Part shown: in pieces, positions 53,020-61,910 of the stretch
Position numbering within the stretch: the first letter of the stretch is position 1
How the letters are laid out: each line of letters opens with the position of its first letter
Origin: Lutibacter sp. HS1-25
GTDB lineage: Bacteria > Bacteroidota > Bacteroidia > Flavobacteriales > Flavobacteriaceae
Length of the DNA stretch: 64,000 nt
Reading direction: 5' to 3'
NCBI RefSeq assembly: GCF_004121075.1
Contig: NZ_RHLN01000013.1
Coordinates: forward strand, 1 to 64,000
The notes under the pieces: model-generated
What the model saw: only the letters and a program-made list of their open reading frames with translations
Database searches by the model: none
Told to the model about the DNA's origin: nothing
Program-made: the position numbers and the translations under genes

Positions 53020-54264
53020 TTACATCATTGAAGCTGCAATACGTTTATAAACACCACCTTCTAATTTTTCACGAATTGCAGAAAAAGAAGCAATTGTTAT
53101 TTTTACATCTTCTAAATTGTGAGCTGCTGTAGGAATTAATCTTAATAAAATCAATCCTTTTGGAATTACAGGATACACAACTATTGAACAGAATATAGAG
53201 TAGTTTTCGCGTAAATCATGAACCATAGCCATTGCTTCAGGAATTTCACCTTCTAAGAAAACCGGAGTAACACAAGTATTAGTTTTACCAATATTAAATC
53301 CATTTTCTTTCAATCCATTTTGAAGTGCATTTACATTTTCCCAAAGTTTGTCTTTTAACTCAGGCATTGTTCTAAGCATATCCAAACGTTTTAAAGCACC
53401 TTTAACCATTGGCATTGGTAAAGATTTTGCAAACATTTGTGAACGCATATTGTACTGTAAATATTGAATAATGTCTTTATCTGCCGCAAAAAATGCACCA
53501 AATCCTGCCATTGATTTTGCAAAAGTAGCAAAGTAAACATCAATACCATCTTGAACACCTTGCTCAAAACCAGCACCTCTACCACCTTCTCCTAAAGTAC
53601 CAAAACCGTGCGCATCATCAACTAAAAATCTAAAATTGTATTTTTCTTTTAATGCAACAATTTCTTTTAATTTTCCTTGTTCTCCACGCATTCCAAATAC
53701 ACCTTCAGAAATCACTAAAATTCCTCCACCTGTTTCTTCTGCAATTTTTGTAGCTCTTTGAAGATTTTTTTCTAAACTTTCAACATCATTGTGTTTGTAA
53801 GTAAATCTTTTTCCATGGTGTAATCTAACACCATCAATAATACAAGCGTGAGAATCAACATCATAAACAATTACATCATGTTTTGTAACCAAAGCATCAA
53901 TAGCTGAAACCATACCTTGGTATCCAAAATTTACCAAATAAGCAGCTTCTTTTTCAACAAACTCAGCACATTCACGCTCTAATTGTTCATGAAAATTTGT
54001 ATGCCCAGACATCATTCTAGCACCCATAGGATAAGCCATACCATATTCAGCCGCGGCTTCAGCATCTGCTTTTCTTACTTCTGGATGATTTGCCAATCCA
54101 AGGTAATCGTTAATACTCCAAGTAATAACTTCCTTACCATTAAATATCATTTTATCAGAAATTTCACCTTCTAATTTTGGAAAAACAAAATAGCCTTCCG
54201 CTTGTTTAGCCCATTTTCCTAAAGGACCTTTATCTTTTACTATTCTTTCAAATAAATCTTTCAT
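53020..54264 (-). CDS. Alpha-oxoamine synthase, probable cysteate fatty acyltransferase (CapB-like) or serine palmitoyltransferase
   Basis: This 414-residue fold-type I PLP enzyme has the PLP-binding Asp in DDAHGFG (216-222), the internal Lys 250 in TFAKSMAG, and His pockets at DSHAC. The family condenses an amino acid with an acyl-CoA/ACP (KBL, BioF, SPT). The minus-strand gene upstream is cysteine-synthase-like. This pairing is the known layout of the sulfonolipid capnine pathway, where cysteate is made and then acylated. No threonine dehydrogenase lies near, so kbl is less likely. A sphingolipid-type serine palmitoyltransferase remains possible. Confidence 0.8.
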   Translation of the reverse strand: MKDLFERIVKDKGPLGKWAKQAEGYFVFPKLEGEISDKMIFNGKEVITWSINDYLGLANHPEVRKADAEAAAEYGMAYPMGARMMSGHTNFHEQLERECAEFVEKEAAYLVNFGYQGMVSAIDALVTKHDVIVYDVDSHACIIDGVRLHHGKRFTYKHNDVESLEKNLQRATKIAEETGGGILVISEGVFGMRGEQGKLKEIVALKEKYNFRFLVDDAHGFGTLGEGGRGAGFEQGVQDGIDVYFATFAKSMAGFGAFFAADKDIIQYLQYNMRSQMFAKSLPMPMVKGALKRLDMLRTMPELKDKLWENVNALQNGLKENGFNIGKTNTCVTPVFLEGEIPEAMAMVHDLRENYSIFCSIVVYPVIPKGLILLRLIPTAAHNLEDVKITIASFSAIREKLEGGVYKRIAASMM

Positions 54265-54360
54265 TATATATTATTTTAAAATATATGTATTTGATAACTA
54301 CACATACAAGGGTGCAAATTACGTGATTTTTTTTTTGCTATCAAATGTAAATTACACAAA

Positions 54361-54396
54361 AAAAGAGGTTAAAATAAATTTCAACCTCTTTTTTTT
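54361..54396 (-). terminator. Terminator after the cysteine-synthase-like gene
   Basis: Arms aaagaggtt/aacctcttt with a twelve-base loop and A/T tails. It separates this gene from the oxoamine synthase gene, so the two may be transcribed separately. Confidence 0.8.
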
Positions 54397-54413
54397 ATTT
54401 ATTATTTTGATAA

Positions 54414-55451
54414 TTATTTGATGTATTCTACAACTTCATGTGCTTGTTTCTGCGAATCAAAAAATCCTTGTTCTTTCATCCAATCATCACAAAATACTTT
54501 TTCCATATAACGAGAACCGTGATCTGGCAATACCAACACTACTTTTGAGTTTTCGTTAAAATAACCTTGCTCTGCATATTGCATTGTTGCTTGTACTATT
54601 GCACCACTTGTATATCCTGTAAAAAGACCTTCGGTTACAGCTAACTCTCTTGCTCTGTGTGCTGAAGCTTCATCTGTAACTTTTTCAAAAACATCAATCA
54701 CATTAAAATTGGTTGCAGTAGGAATTAAATTTTTTCCTAAACCTTCAATTCTGTATGGATAAATTTCATTTTGATCAAACTCACCTGTTTCATGAAATTT
54801 TTTCAAAATAGATCCAAAAGCATCAACACCTAAAATTTTAATATTGGGATTTTGTTCTTTTAAATATTTACCAATACCTGAAATTGTTCCTCCTGTACCA
54901 CTTGCAGCAACCAAATGGGTAATTTCACCATTTGTTTGTTTCCATATTTCTGGACCTGTACTATTGTAATGTGCCTGAGCATTTAATTGATTGAAATATT
55001 GATTGATGTAAACTGAATTTGCAGTTTCAGCATGCAATCTTTTTGCTACTTCATAATATGATCTAGGATCATCGGCTTTAACGTGTGCAGGGCAAACATA
55101 AACTTTTGCCCCCATTGCTTTTAGCATATTAATTTTTCCAGCAGATGCTTTTGAACTTACTGCCAAAATACAATTATAACCTTTAATAATACTTACTAAA
55201 GCCAAACTAAAACCTGTATTTCCTGAGGTAGTTTCAATAATTGTACTCCCTTTTTTTAACAATCCAGATTTTTCAGCTTCTTCAATAATATGTAAAGCAA
55301 TTCTATCTTTCATAGAATGCCCAGGATTAAATCCTTCATATTTTGCATAGAAACTACCAGAAAGATCTTTGGTTATTTTGTTAAGTTTAATTAATGGAGT
55401 ATTACCTATTAGGTCTAAAATATTGTTACTAATACCAGTATTTTGTATCAT
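54414..55451 (-). CDS. Cysteine-synthase-like PLP enzyme, probable cysteate synthase (CapA-like)
   Basis: This 345-residue fold-type II PLP enzyme has [10 protein letters not shown], Lys 48 in [16 protein letters not shown] (74-80), and a PLP-phosphate-binding [10 protein letters not shown]-terminal extension of about 25 residues ([15 protein letters not shown]) goes beyond typical CysK. That tail and the neighbouring acyl-CoA:amino acid condensing enzyme suggest it makes cysteate rather than cysteine. The sulfur acceptor substrate is not readable from sequence. It has a full promoter (55518-55546) and an inverted repeat in the leader. Confidence 0.78.
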   Translation of the reverse strand: MIQNTGISNNILDLIGNTPLIKLNKITKDLSGSFYAKYEGFNPGHSMKDRIALHIIEEAEKSGLLKKGSTIIETTSGNTGFSLALVSIIKGYNCILAVSSKASAGKINMLKAMGAKVYVCPAHVKADDPRSYYEVAKRLHAETANSVYINQYFNQLNAQAHYNSTGPEIWKQTNGEITHLVAASGTGGTISGIGKYLKEQNPNIKILGVDAFGSILKKFHETGEFDQNEIYPYRIEGLGKNLIPTATNFNVIDVFEKVTDEASAHRARELAVTEGLFTGYTSGAIVQATMQYAEQGYFNENSKVVLVLPDHGSRYMEKVFCDDWMKEQGFFDSQKQAHEVVEYIK

Positions 55452-55471
55452 TTTTAATAGTTTAATTCAAT

Positions 55472-55500
55472 ATCAAATATTTTTAAAAATAATATTTGAT
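55472..55500 (-). promoter_or_regulatory. Inverted repeat in the cysteate synthase leader
   Basis: Ten-base perfect arms (atcaaatatt/aatatttgat) with a nine-base spacer, between the predicted start (about 55512) and the ATG. It could be an operator or an mRNA hairpin; there is no T-run, so a terminator is unlikely. Confidence 0.5.
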
Positions 55501-55517
55501 TAATTATCTACAACATG

Positions 55518-55546
55518 CAAATGTAATATTTTTTTTGAAATCACAA
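55518..55546 (-). promoter_or_regulatory. Promoter of the cysteate synthase-like gene
   Basis: TTG (55544-55546), 18 bp, TACATTTG (55518-55525) on the minus strand. The TTG lies inside the last codons of the upstream peptidase gene. Confidence 0.7.
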
Positions 55547-57601
55547 TGAAACTTCTAAATCAATTAAAAAACTGTAGTCTCTTGCCACTTCTTTTAAGGC
55601 CTCAAAACGCCCAGAAGCACCGCCATGACCAGCTTCCATATTAATATGCATAAGTAGTAGATTTGAATCTGTTTTTAACTCTCTTAATTTTGCTACCCAT
55701 TTTGCAGGTTCAAAATACTGTACTTGAGAATCGTATAAACCTGTTGTAACTAAAATATTAGGATAATTTTGTTGAATTACATTGTCGTATGGAGAATATG
55801 ATTTCATATACTCATAATATTCCTTTTCATTTGGATTTCCCCATTCATCATATTCACCAGTTGTAAGCGGAATGCTATCGTCTAACATAGTAGTTAAAAC
55901 ATCTACAAAAGGAACAGCTGCTATAATACCATTAAACAAATCTGGTCTTTGATTAATAACGGCACCCATTAATAAACCACCTGCAGAACCTCCATTTGCA
56001 TACAAATGTTTACTTGAAGTATATTTATTGTCAATTAAAAAATTAGCACAAGCAATAAAATCGGTAAATGTGTTTAATTTTTGAAGTAATTTTCCGTTTT
56101 CGTACCATTTTCTCCCTAAATACTCTCCTCCTCTTATGTGCGCTATGGCAAAAATAAAACCTCGGTCTAACAAACTTAAGCGAGTGGTACTAAAACCTGC
56201 ATCTACAGTAATACCATAAGAACCATAACCATACAATAACAATGCTGTGTTTTCGCTTAACAAAGTGTTTTTATGATAAACAATAGACATTGGAATTTGA
56301 GTGCCATCAGTAGCTGTAGCCCATAAACGCTCACTTTTATAATTACATTTATCAAAATTACCACCCAAAACTTCTTGTTCTTTTACAATTGTTTTTAGTT
56401 TGGTATCTACATTAAAATCAATTACCGAACTTGGTGTTGTCATAGAATTGTAACCATAACGAACAATATTTGTGTCAAATTCAGGATTGTAATAAACACC
56501 TGCCGAATAGGTTTCTTCTCCAAAAGGCAAATAAAAATCTTCCAAACCATCCCAACGTCTAATTCTAATTTGACATAAACCATTTGAACGCTCTTCAACA
56601 ACTAAAAACTGTTTAAAAATAGAAATATCTTCAATTAAAACATCTTCTCTATGCGAAATCAAATCAATCCAATTTTCTTTAGAAGTATTTGTTTCTGAAG
56701 TTTTCATTATTTTGAAATTGGTAGCACCATCTTTATTGGTAAGTATGTAAAAATTATCTTCAAAATGGGCAATTTCATATTCTAAATCGCGCTCTCTTGT
56801 TTGAAAAACTTTAAAATCGCCTGTAGGATTATTGGCATCTAAAATTTGATATTCGGTTGAAACCGTGCTACTTGAACCAATTACAATAAATTTACCTGAC
56901 TTTGTTTTATAAACAAAAGCGTTAAATGTTTCATCTGCTTCGTAAAATACTTCAACATCTGCCTTAGGATCTGTACCTAAAACATGACGAAATATTTTTT
57001 CTGAACGTAAAGTAGACACATTATTTTTAGTGTAAAAAATAGTTTTACTGTCACTTGCCCAACAAGAACCTCCTGTGGTATTTATAATTTTTTCAGGATA
57101 AATTTCACCTGTTTCCAAATTTTTAAATTGTAAGGTATATTCTCGTCCGCCTGTAGTATCTACTCCAAAAGATGCTATTTTATTGTTTGGACTTATTGAT
57201 AAACCCGAAAGTTTATAATAATTATATCCTTCGGCCAACTTATTTACATCAAACATTACCTCTTCTTCTGCTTCTAAAGTTTCAAATTTTCGAGCATAAA
57301 TTGGATATTGATTTCCTTTTTTAAATCGAGTAATGTAGTAATAGTTATTTTTTTTATAAGGTACAGATTCGTCATCTTCCTTAATACGCGCCTTCATTTC
57401 TTCAAATAAATCATCCTTAAACTGCTTTGTATGTGCAGTTTTTTCATTGTAATAATCATTCTCAGCATTTAAATAGGCTATTACTTTGGGATTTTCCTTG
57501 TCGTTTAACCAGTAATAATTATCTATTCTTACATCACCATGAATTTCTAATTTCTTTGCGATCTTTTCAGCTCTTGGCGCTTTTACTCCACTTACAATCA
57601 T
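55541..57601 (-). CDS. ptrB: S9A oligopeptidase B-like serine peptidase
   Basis: The 686-residue cytosolic enzyme has no signal peptide. An N-terminal beta-propeller (about 1-400) is followed by an alpha/beta hydrolase domain. GYGSYG lies near 453 and the nucleophile Ser 539 in ANGGSAGGLLMG. A catalytic Asp and a His in NMEAGHGGASGR follow. Oligopeptidase B cuts short peptides after Lys/Arg. The start is ATG 57601, divergent from ybaB. Confidence 0.92.
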   Translation of the reverse strand: MIVSGVKAPRAEKIAKKLEIHGDVRIDNYYWLNDKENPKVIAYLNAENDYYNEKTAHTKQFKDDLFEEMKARIKEDDESVPYKKNNYYYITRFKKGNQYPIYARKFETLEAEEEVMFDVNKLAEGYNYYKLSGLSISPNNKIASFGVDTTGGREYTLQFKNLETGEIYPEKIINTTGGSCWASDSKTIFYTKNNVSTLRSEKIFRHVLGTDPKADVEVFYEADETFNAFVYKTKSGKFIVIGSSSTVSTEYQILDANNPTGDFKVFQTRERDLEYEIAHFEDNFYILTNKDGATNFKIMKTSETNTSKENWIDLISHREDVLIEDISIFKQFLVVEERSNGLCQIRIRRWDGLEDFYLPFGEETYSAGVYYNPEFDTNIVRYGYNSMTTPSSVIDFNVDTKLKTIVKEQEVLGGNFDKCNYKSERLWATATDGTQIPMSIVYHKNTLLSENTALLLYGYGSYGITVDAGFSTTRLSLLDRGFIFAIAHIRGGEYLGRKWYENGKLLQKLNTFTDFIACANFLIDNKYTSSKHLYANGGSAGGLLMGAVINQRPDLFNGIIAAVPFVDVLTTMLDDSIPLTTGEYDEWGNPNEKEYYEYMKSYSPYDNVIQQNYPNILVTTGLYDSQVQYFEPAKWVAKLRELKTDSNLLLMHINMEAGHGGASGRFEALKEVARDYSFLIDLEVSL

Positions 57602-57618
57602 ACATTTATTTTATTGGG

Positions 57619-57635
57619 CAAAAATAGTATATTTG
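57619..57635. promoter_or_regulatory. Divergent promoter boxes of ptrB and ybaB
   Basis: TATTTTTG (57619-57626, minus strand) and TATATTTG (57628-57635, plus strand) are adjacent and face away from each other. The plus box predicts a start near 57640 and so favours ATG 57664 for ybaB over the in-frame 57646. Confidence 0.45.
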
Positions 57636-57663
57636 CCATTGCAACTTGTTAAAATATATTAAA

Positions 57664-57987
57664 ATGTTTGGAGATTTAGCTGGAATGATGGGCAAATTAA
57701 AAGAAGCTCAGGCAAAAATTGAAGCCACAAAATTACGTTTAAACAGTATTTTTATTGATGGTGATGCTGGAAACGGAATGGTAAAAGTTACTGTTACTGC
57801 CAATAGTAAAGTAACAAATATTTCTATTGATGATAGTTTAACCGATAAGGAAGAAATTGAAGATTACCTTATAATTGCTCTAAATACTGCCTTGGAAAAA
57901 GCAAAAAACATCAACGAATTAGAGCTTGCCAATGCTGCCAAAGACGGGATGCCAAATATTCCTGGAATGGATCTGTTTGGGAAATAA
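57664..57987 (+). CDS. YbaB/EbfC nucleoid-associated protein
   Basis: The 107-residue protein from ATG 57664 begins [26 protein letters not shown]. It contains [20 protein letters not shown] and ends [12 protein letters not shown]. It matches YbaB/EbfC, a small dimeric DNA-binding protein of the nucleoid; recR and dnaX, common neighbours elsewhere, are not adjacent here. Confidence 0.93.
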   Translation: MFGDLAGMMGKLKEAQAKIEATKLRLNSIFIDGDAGNGMVKVTVTANSKVTNISIDDSLTDKEEIEDYLIIALNTALEKAKNINELELANAAKDGMPNIPGMDLFGK

Positions 57988-57994
57988 ATATTTG

Positions 57995-58148
57995 ATATTG
58001 ATATTAGATATTTGAAGTTTGATATTTGAGGTTTGAGGTTTATAGATTATCATGTCTATTTATTTCGAAATAACACCTTCGAACTTTAGACTTTTGATTT
58101 TTGACTTCAGGACTTTTGACTTTTGACTTTAGACTTAAAACTTTTGAC
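57995..58148. repeat. Short imperfect repeats (gatattt and gacttttgac types)
   Basis: Two runs: gatattgatattagatatttgaagtttgatatttgagg near 57990-58040, and gacttttgattttt/gacttttgacttttgacttt near 58080-58150. They fill the convergent gap between ybaB and the LytTR regulator. No ORF or clear T-tailed hairpin is seen. Confidence 0.75.
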
Positions 58149-58156
58149 ATTCAAAC

Positions 58157-58906
58157 CTACTCTATCCAATTTTTAAAGTCTTTTACACGTTCTCGACTAA
58201 CAATTATTTCGGTTGCTGAAAACGAGTTTAAAATCAACTTTAAACGACTATTACTGTACGATATAATATCTTTTATGGCGTTGATATTTACTAAAAATGT
58301 TCTGTTGGCTCTAAAAAACAATGCTGGATCTAGTTTTTCTTCCAATTGTTCTAAAGTTTCTTCGAGCAAATAGCTTCTATTGTCTATTGTATGTATGTTA
58401 GTTGCCTTGTTTTCACTATAAAAACATTCAATAGCTTCTACTGAAATCATTTTTAAATGCTGTCCTATTTTTACTGTAAAACGCTTTTTATAGCTTTTTT
58501 CAGAAGGCGCAACCAATTTTTTAATCTGTTCTATATTAAAATTAATTTTTGCTGAAGTTTGCAATTTATTGTATTGATCAATGGCATTTTGAAGTTCATC
58601 ACTATCAATTGGTTTTAACAAATAATCTACACTATTTAACTTAAATGCCTTTAAAGCATATTCGTCATAAGCAGTGGTAAAAATAATGGCACTTTTGACA
58701 TCAACTTCTTCAAAAATTTCAAAAGACAAACCATCAGATAGTTGAATATCTAAAAATAACAAATCGGGGTGTTCGTTGTTATAAAACCAATTTACCGATT
58801 CTTCAACGGAGTGTAACATCGCAATTGGTTCTATACCAAATTCGTTTAACATTCTGCTCAATCTTCGAGCAGCAGGTTTTTCGTCTTCAATAATTACTAC
58901 TTTCAT
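58157..58906 (-). CDS. LytTR-family response regulator
   Basis: The 249-residue protein has an N-terminal receiver domain (acidic pocket IEDEK at 6-10, phospho-acceptor Asp 53 in LFLDIQLSDG, Lys in LKPID). The C-terminal LytTR DNA-binding domain (about 140-245) has FTVKIGQHLKMISVEAIECFYSENK and FFRANRTFLVNINAI. It should pair with the LytS-type kinase at 59731. Two small 2TM-domain genes lie between them, so all four may form one regulatory operon. Confidence 0.93.
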   Translation of the reverse strand: MKVVIIEDEKPAARRLSRMLNEFGIEPIAMLHSVEESVNWFYNNEHPDLLFLDIQLSDGLSFEIFEEVDVKSAIIFTTAYDEYALKAFKLNSVDYLLKPIDSDELQNAIDQYNKLQTSAKINFNIEQIKKLVAPSEKSYKKRFTVKIGQHLKMISVEAIECFYSENKATNIHTIDNRSYLLEETLEQLEEKLDPALFFRANRTFLVNINAIKDIISYSNSRLKLILNSFSATEIIVSRERVKDFKNWIE

Positions 58907-58919
58907 TTTTAGTATTTAA

Positions 58920-58975
58920 TAGTTGTACTTTTTGACTTTTTACTTTTTACTTTTTACTTTTTACTTTTTGACTAA
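58920..58975. repeat. Tandem short repeat (ctttttactttttact)
   Basis: About six copies of a 9-10-base unit, tactttttac/gactttttac, fill the gap between the 2TM gene and the LytTR gene. This is close to the gacttttgac wording at 58080-58150 and at 61725-61762. Confidence 0.85.
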
Positions 58976-58978
58976 ATA

Positions 58979-59293
58979 TCACTCCCAAAATTCTTTTTTA
59001 TCTTTGTTCATAATTTCTTTAATTTTACGTTCTTCCCAATCTTTCCCTAATAAAAACTGCATTCCGAATACATTAAACGCATGAAAAACAATTCCTATTC
59101 CCCAAAATATTAAGGTATTGTACGATTGCCATTCCCAAAATATTTTCCATCCACCATAAGAAACTGCGCTTGAAATTAACAAAAAAGCATTTACGATAAC
59201 AAAAACAGTTAAATGAACATAAAAACCTTTGATAGACTTTACCCGTTTTTTGGCTCTGATATATTTTTGCTCTTCTAAACTTGAATTTTCCAT
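58979..59293 (-). CDS. 2TM domain protein
   Basis: The 104-residue protein has an N-terminal KYIRAKKRVKSIKGFYVHL, two hydrophobic helices (about 27-47 and 60-80) and a C-terminal basic tail DWEERKIKEIMNKDKKEFWE. This layout is the 2TM domain found in Bacteroidota, sometimes fused to histidine kinases. Its function is unknown. It is nearest of the three copies to the regulator gene. Confidence 0.9.
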   Translation of the reverse strand: MENSSLEEQKYIRAKKRVKSIKGFYVHLTVFVIVNAFLLISSAVSYGGWKIFWEWQSYNTLIFWGIGIVFHAFNVFGMQFLLGKDWEERKIKEIMNKDKKEFWE

Positions 59294-59297
59294 CTTC

Positions 59298-59594
59298 TTA
59301 AAATTTACGATTGTTATCTTTTTCCATTATTTCTTTAATTTTTCGTTCCTCCCAATCTTTTCCAAAAATTAAGTTATTTCCAAACACTCCAAAACCGTGA
59401 AATACAACACCTATACCCCAACCCATCATTGGCCACCAAGCCCAATAATACCCAGGCGATGTCATATAATTTATAAAAAACAAAAAAGGAATTACCAAGC
59501 AATAAGCTGTTAAATTGGCATAAAACCCTTTGATATTTTCTACTCTTTTCTTTGCTCTAAGATATTTTTCTTCTTCTGTATAATTTGTTTTCAT
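59298..59594 (-). CDS. 2TM domain protein, second copy
   Basis: This 98-residue protein is closely similar to the 58979 gene in architecture: KYLRAKKRVENIKGFYANL, two TM helices (about 25-43 and 52-72), and tail DWEERKIKEIMEKDNN. The two ORFs are separated by 4 bp, and the kinase gene carries a third copy, suggesting local duplication. Confidence 0.9.
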   Translation of the reverse strand: MKTNYTEEEKYLRAKKRVENIKGFYANLTAYCLVIPFLFFINYMTSPGYYWAWWPMMGWGIGVVFHGFGVFGNNLIFGKDWEERKIKEIMEKDNNRKF

Positions 59595-59730
59595 TTTTTT
59601 TATCGTTTTAGCTACTGGCTTATGCCTTTAGCTGGTTGCTTAATATATTTGTTATAAAATTATCGCTTCGACTTCGCTTAGAAATCAGTATAATTTGACT
59701 TTCGGCTTTTGACTTTCAAACTATATTTAA

Positions 59731-61074
59731 TTACTCCCAATATTGTTTTTTATCTTCATTCATATATTCCTGAATTTTGCGTTCTTCCCAATCTCTTCCT
59801 AAAAACGGATTGTAAGCAAAGGCCTTAAATGCTCCAAAAACCAATCCAATTCCCCAACCTACAATTGGAAACCAAAACCAACGAAATTGTGGTACGTAGG
59901 TTAAATTAATATAAATTAAAAAAGGTATTACAATACAATAGGCTATTAAACTTGAATAAAAACCTTTGATATGTTCTACTTGTTCTACTGCTCTTAAATA
60001 TTTACTGTTTTCTAAATTTTCTGATGTTTTCATAATCGTTGTTTTTTGAGTTAATAATGGTAATTTCACCATAAAACTATCTGCATTTTTTTCGACTGAC
60101 ACCTTTTTTAAGGTAATTAAATCATATCTGTCTATAATATTTTTCAATCCTACTTTGGTTCCTTGTTCCATAGTAGTTTTAGGGTTGTAATTGTTGGTAA
60201 TTATTAAATATCCAACTTCTTCAGTTATCACAACTTTTAAAGGATTTTCGGTTGAAACCACATTGTGTTTTACTGTATTTTCTAACAGTAATTGTAACGA
60301 TAACGGAATTATTTTTAATTCTAAATTGCTCGATTTCTCTGGAATTTCAAAAGTAACAGCATTTTCAAAACGCATTTTAAGCAATTCCATATATGCTTTG
60401 GCAAATTGTAATTCTTCATCTAAATCAATCAAATCCTTGTTTTTTTGCTCTAAAACATACCTGTAAACCTTGGCTAATTTGGTTGTAAATACTTCTGCTT
60501 GCTTAGGGTTTTCGCCAATTAATGATGTTAAAACATTTAAACTGTTGAATAAAAAATGAGGATCAATCTGACTTTTTAACGACTCGTATTTGGCTGTTTC
60601 AGTTTTTGCTACTATTTGTTGTTCTTCTACTTTCTTTTTGGTCATTGCCTTGTAAAAAAAGATCGTATGAAAAATTAAACTAACAATTAAAGTAATTACC
60701 AAACCAAACACATAATAATTTGTTGCATAAGGGTCATTAAAAAAATCATCAATTGGCTTATTATAAAGTATCACTATAGTTATAAACCTTAATAGCACCA
60801 GGCCTAACATAGTAGCCAAAACAGAACCAATTGCACCAATAATTAAGCGTTTTTTAGCGTGGTCTTTCCAACCCAATTTTTCATTTAAATACTTAAAAAA
60901 ATAAGCATTAACAACCGTTAAAACAAAAGCATACATAAAATGAATTCCCAATATTTTTACCAATTCTACTGGAGCAATATCAAATCCATTGGTAGTAAGC
61001 AATCTCTCTACAATAAATATTGAAAACCCAACTATTATTGAAATTTTTAAAAGGTATTTAAATGCTGTCTTCAT
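59731..61074 (-). CDS. LytS-type histidine kinase fused to a 2TM domain
   Basis: This 447-residue protein has four or more TM helices in residues 10-145. The His_kinase block follows, with the phospho-acceptor His 173 in QIDPHFLFNSL, the N-box Asn 266 in LLLENTVKHN, and G-rich GLKNIIDRY. From 348 (MKTSENLENSKYLRAVEQVEHIKGF) a complete 2TM module is appended, with the same DWEERKIQEYMNEDKKQYWE tail as the free 2TM proteins. Codon 348 is an ATG preceded by a linker, as if two genes had merged. It should phosphorylate the LytTR regulator at 58157. Confidence 0.9.
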   Translation of the reverse strand: MKTAFKYLLKISIIVGFSIFIVERLLTTNGFDIAPVELVKILGIHFMYAFVLTVVNAYFFKYLNEKLGWKDHAKKRLIIGAIGSVLATMLGLVLLRFITIVILYNKPIDDFFNDPYATNYYVFGLVITLIVSLIFHTIFFYKAMTKKKVEEQQIVAKTETAKYESLKSQIDPHFLFNSLNVLTSLIGENPKQAEVFTTKLAKVYRYVLEQKNKDLIDLDEELQFAKAYMELLKMRFENAVTFEIPEKSSNLELKIIPLSLQLLLENTVKHNVVSTENPLKVVITEEVGYLIITNNYNPKTTMEQGTKVGLKNIIDRYDLITLKKVSVEKNADSFMVKLPLLTQKTTIMKTSENLENSKYLRAVEQVEHIKGFYSSLIAYCIVIPFLIYINLTYVPQFRWFWFPIVGWGIGLVFGAFKAFAYNPFLGRDWEERKIQEYMNEDKKQYWE

Positions 61075-61106
61075 TATTTGGAATCTAACTTTTTATCAAC
61101 TGCAAT

Positions 61107-61544
61107 TTAAAACTTAATTTCGATATCAAGATTTTCATTTTTAACTTCAAATTTTGAAGTTTCAAATTGTGGCGGACCAAAATTCATAACATTATTTGAA
61201 GCCCCAAAAGCTTCCTTGGGCATTCCATTCAATTCAAAATCCATTTTACCGTTCTCATTTTCGTCATGAAAACAAACAATCGCATATTCACCTGTTGGTA
61301 TATTTGTAAATACTACTGTACCTACACCATTTTTAACAGCACTCGACTGCGATTGTAAAGGCTCCATTTTTAAAAAAGAATCTTTGGTATGAATAGAAAA
61401 TTTAATAGTACCAGCATCAGTTAACGCATTTGGCACAGTTACTTTAATTGTTTGTCCGTTTTCAGTTACTTTTTGTGCTACACTTGTTTGCGCTACCAAA
61501 TAAGATGTAAATAAAAGTGCAATGGCTATTAGAAATTGTTGCAT
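61107..61544 (-). CDS. DUF2141 exported protein
   Basis: The 145-residue protein has a signal peptide (LIAIALLFTSYLVAQ). The mature part matches DUF2141: TIKFSIHTKDSFLK, VVFTNIPTGEYAIVCFHDENENGKMDFELNGMPKEAFGASNN with the characteristic HDENxNGKxD Ca2+-like loop. The family is exported and uncharacterised. It starts 32 bp upstream of the kinase in the same direction, so it may be cotranscribed with the LytTR operon. Confidence 0.9.
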   Translation of the reverse strand: MQQFLIAIALLFTSYLVAQTSVAQKVTENGQTIKVTVPNALTDAGTIKFSIHTKDSFLKMEPLQSQSSAVKNGVGTVVFTNIPTGEYAIVCFHDENENGKMDFELNGMPKEAFGASNNVMNFGPPQFETSKFEVKNENLDIEIKF

Positions 61545-61724
61545 TTTAAATTGTTTTTAGCGTTTATAATTAATTTTCACACTTCAAAAGTGTAAGAAAT
61601 TAAACAACTACAAAATTTAAGTTTTCTGAATTGTTGATTTTTTAGGATGAAATGTAATTAGATGATCATTTCCGATTTTCTATTTACATATTTGGTTCAC
61701 GTTTATCTGATAATCCCTCTAACC

Positions 61725-61762
61725 TTTTGACTTTGGACTTTGCACTTTTGACTTTTAAACCC
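61725..61762. repeat. Short imperfect repeats (gactttggactttgcacttttgactttt)
   Basis: In the 366-bp gap before the EF-G paralogue, about four copies of a gactttt-like unit appear. The rest of 61545-61910 is AT-rich with no ORF, clear terminator or perfect promoter; TAACTTTA near 61873 is only a near-match to TAnnTTTG. Confidence 0.6.
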
Positions 61763-61910
61763 AAATAAACTTCAACGCTACGCTGTTACTAAGAATTTTT
61801 CAATAAGCTACTTTTCAACCATATAAGTAACCAAAACCTAACATTCGTCATATTTTAATGCTAAATATTTGCTAACTTTATAAGACTTTTTAATATAAAC
61901 CGCAAATATT

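Noticed and set aside
53020-54264. Calling the oxoamine synthase kbl (2-amino-3-ketobutyrate CoA ligase)
   Set aside because: No threonine dehydrogenase lies near and the neighbour is cysteine-synthase-like; sequence alone cannot separate the subfamilies, so only a tentative CapB-like or SPT-like call is made.
54414-55451. Calling the PLP enzyme cysK (cysteine synthase)
   Set aside because: The C-terminal extension and oxoamine synthase neighbour suggest another product; no cysE or sulfate assimilation genes are nearby. The CysK call remains possible.
58101-58373. Plus-strand ORF over the LytTR gene end and the gacttttgac repeats
   Set aside because: Starts in a low-complexity repeat and then runs antisense to the LytTR domain; no domain seen.
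59731-61074. Kinase-2TM junction as a frameshift error
   Set aside because: The reading frame is continuous and the 2TM module is complete with its own ATG at 60033, so a genuine fusion is the simpler reading.
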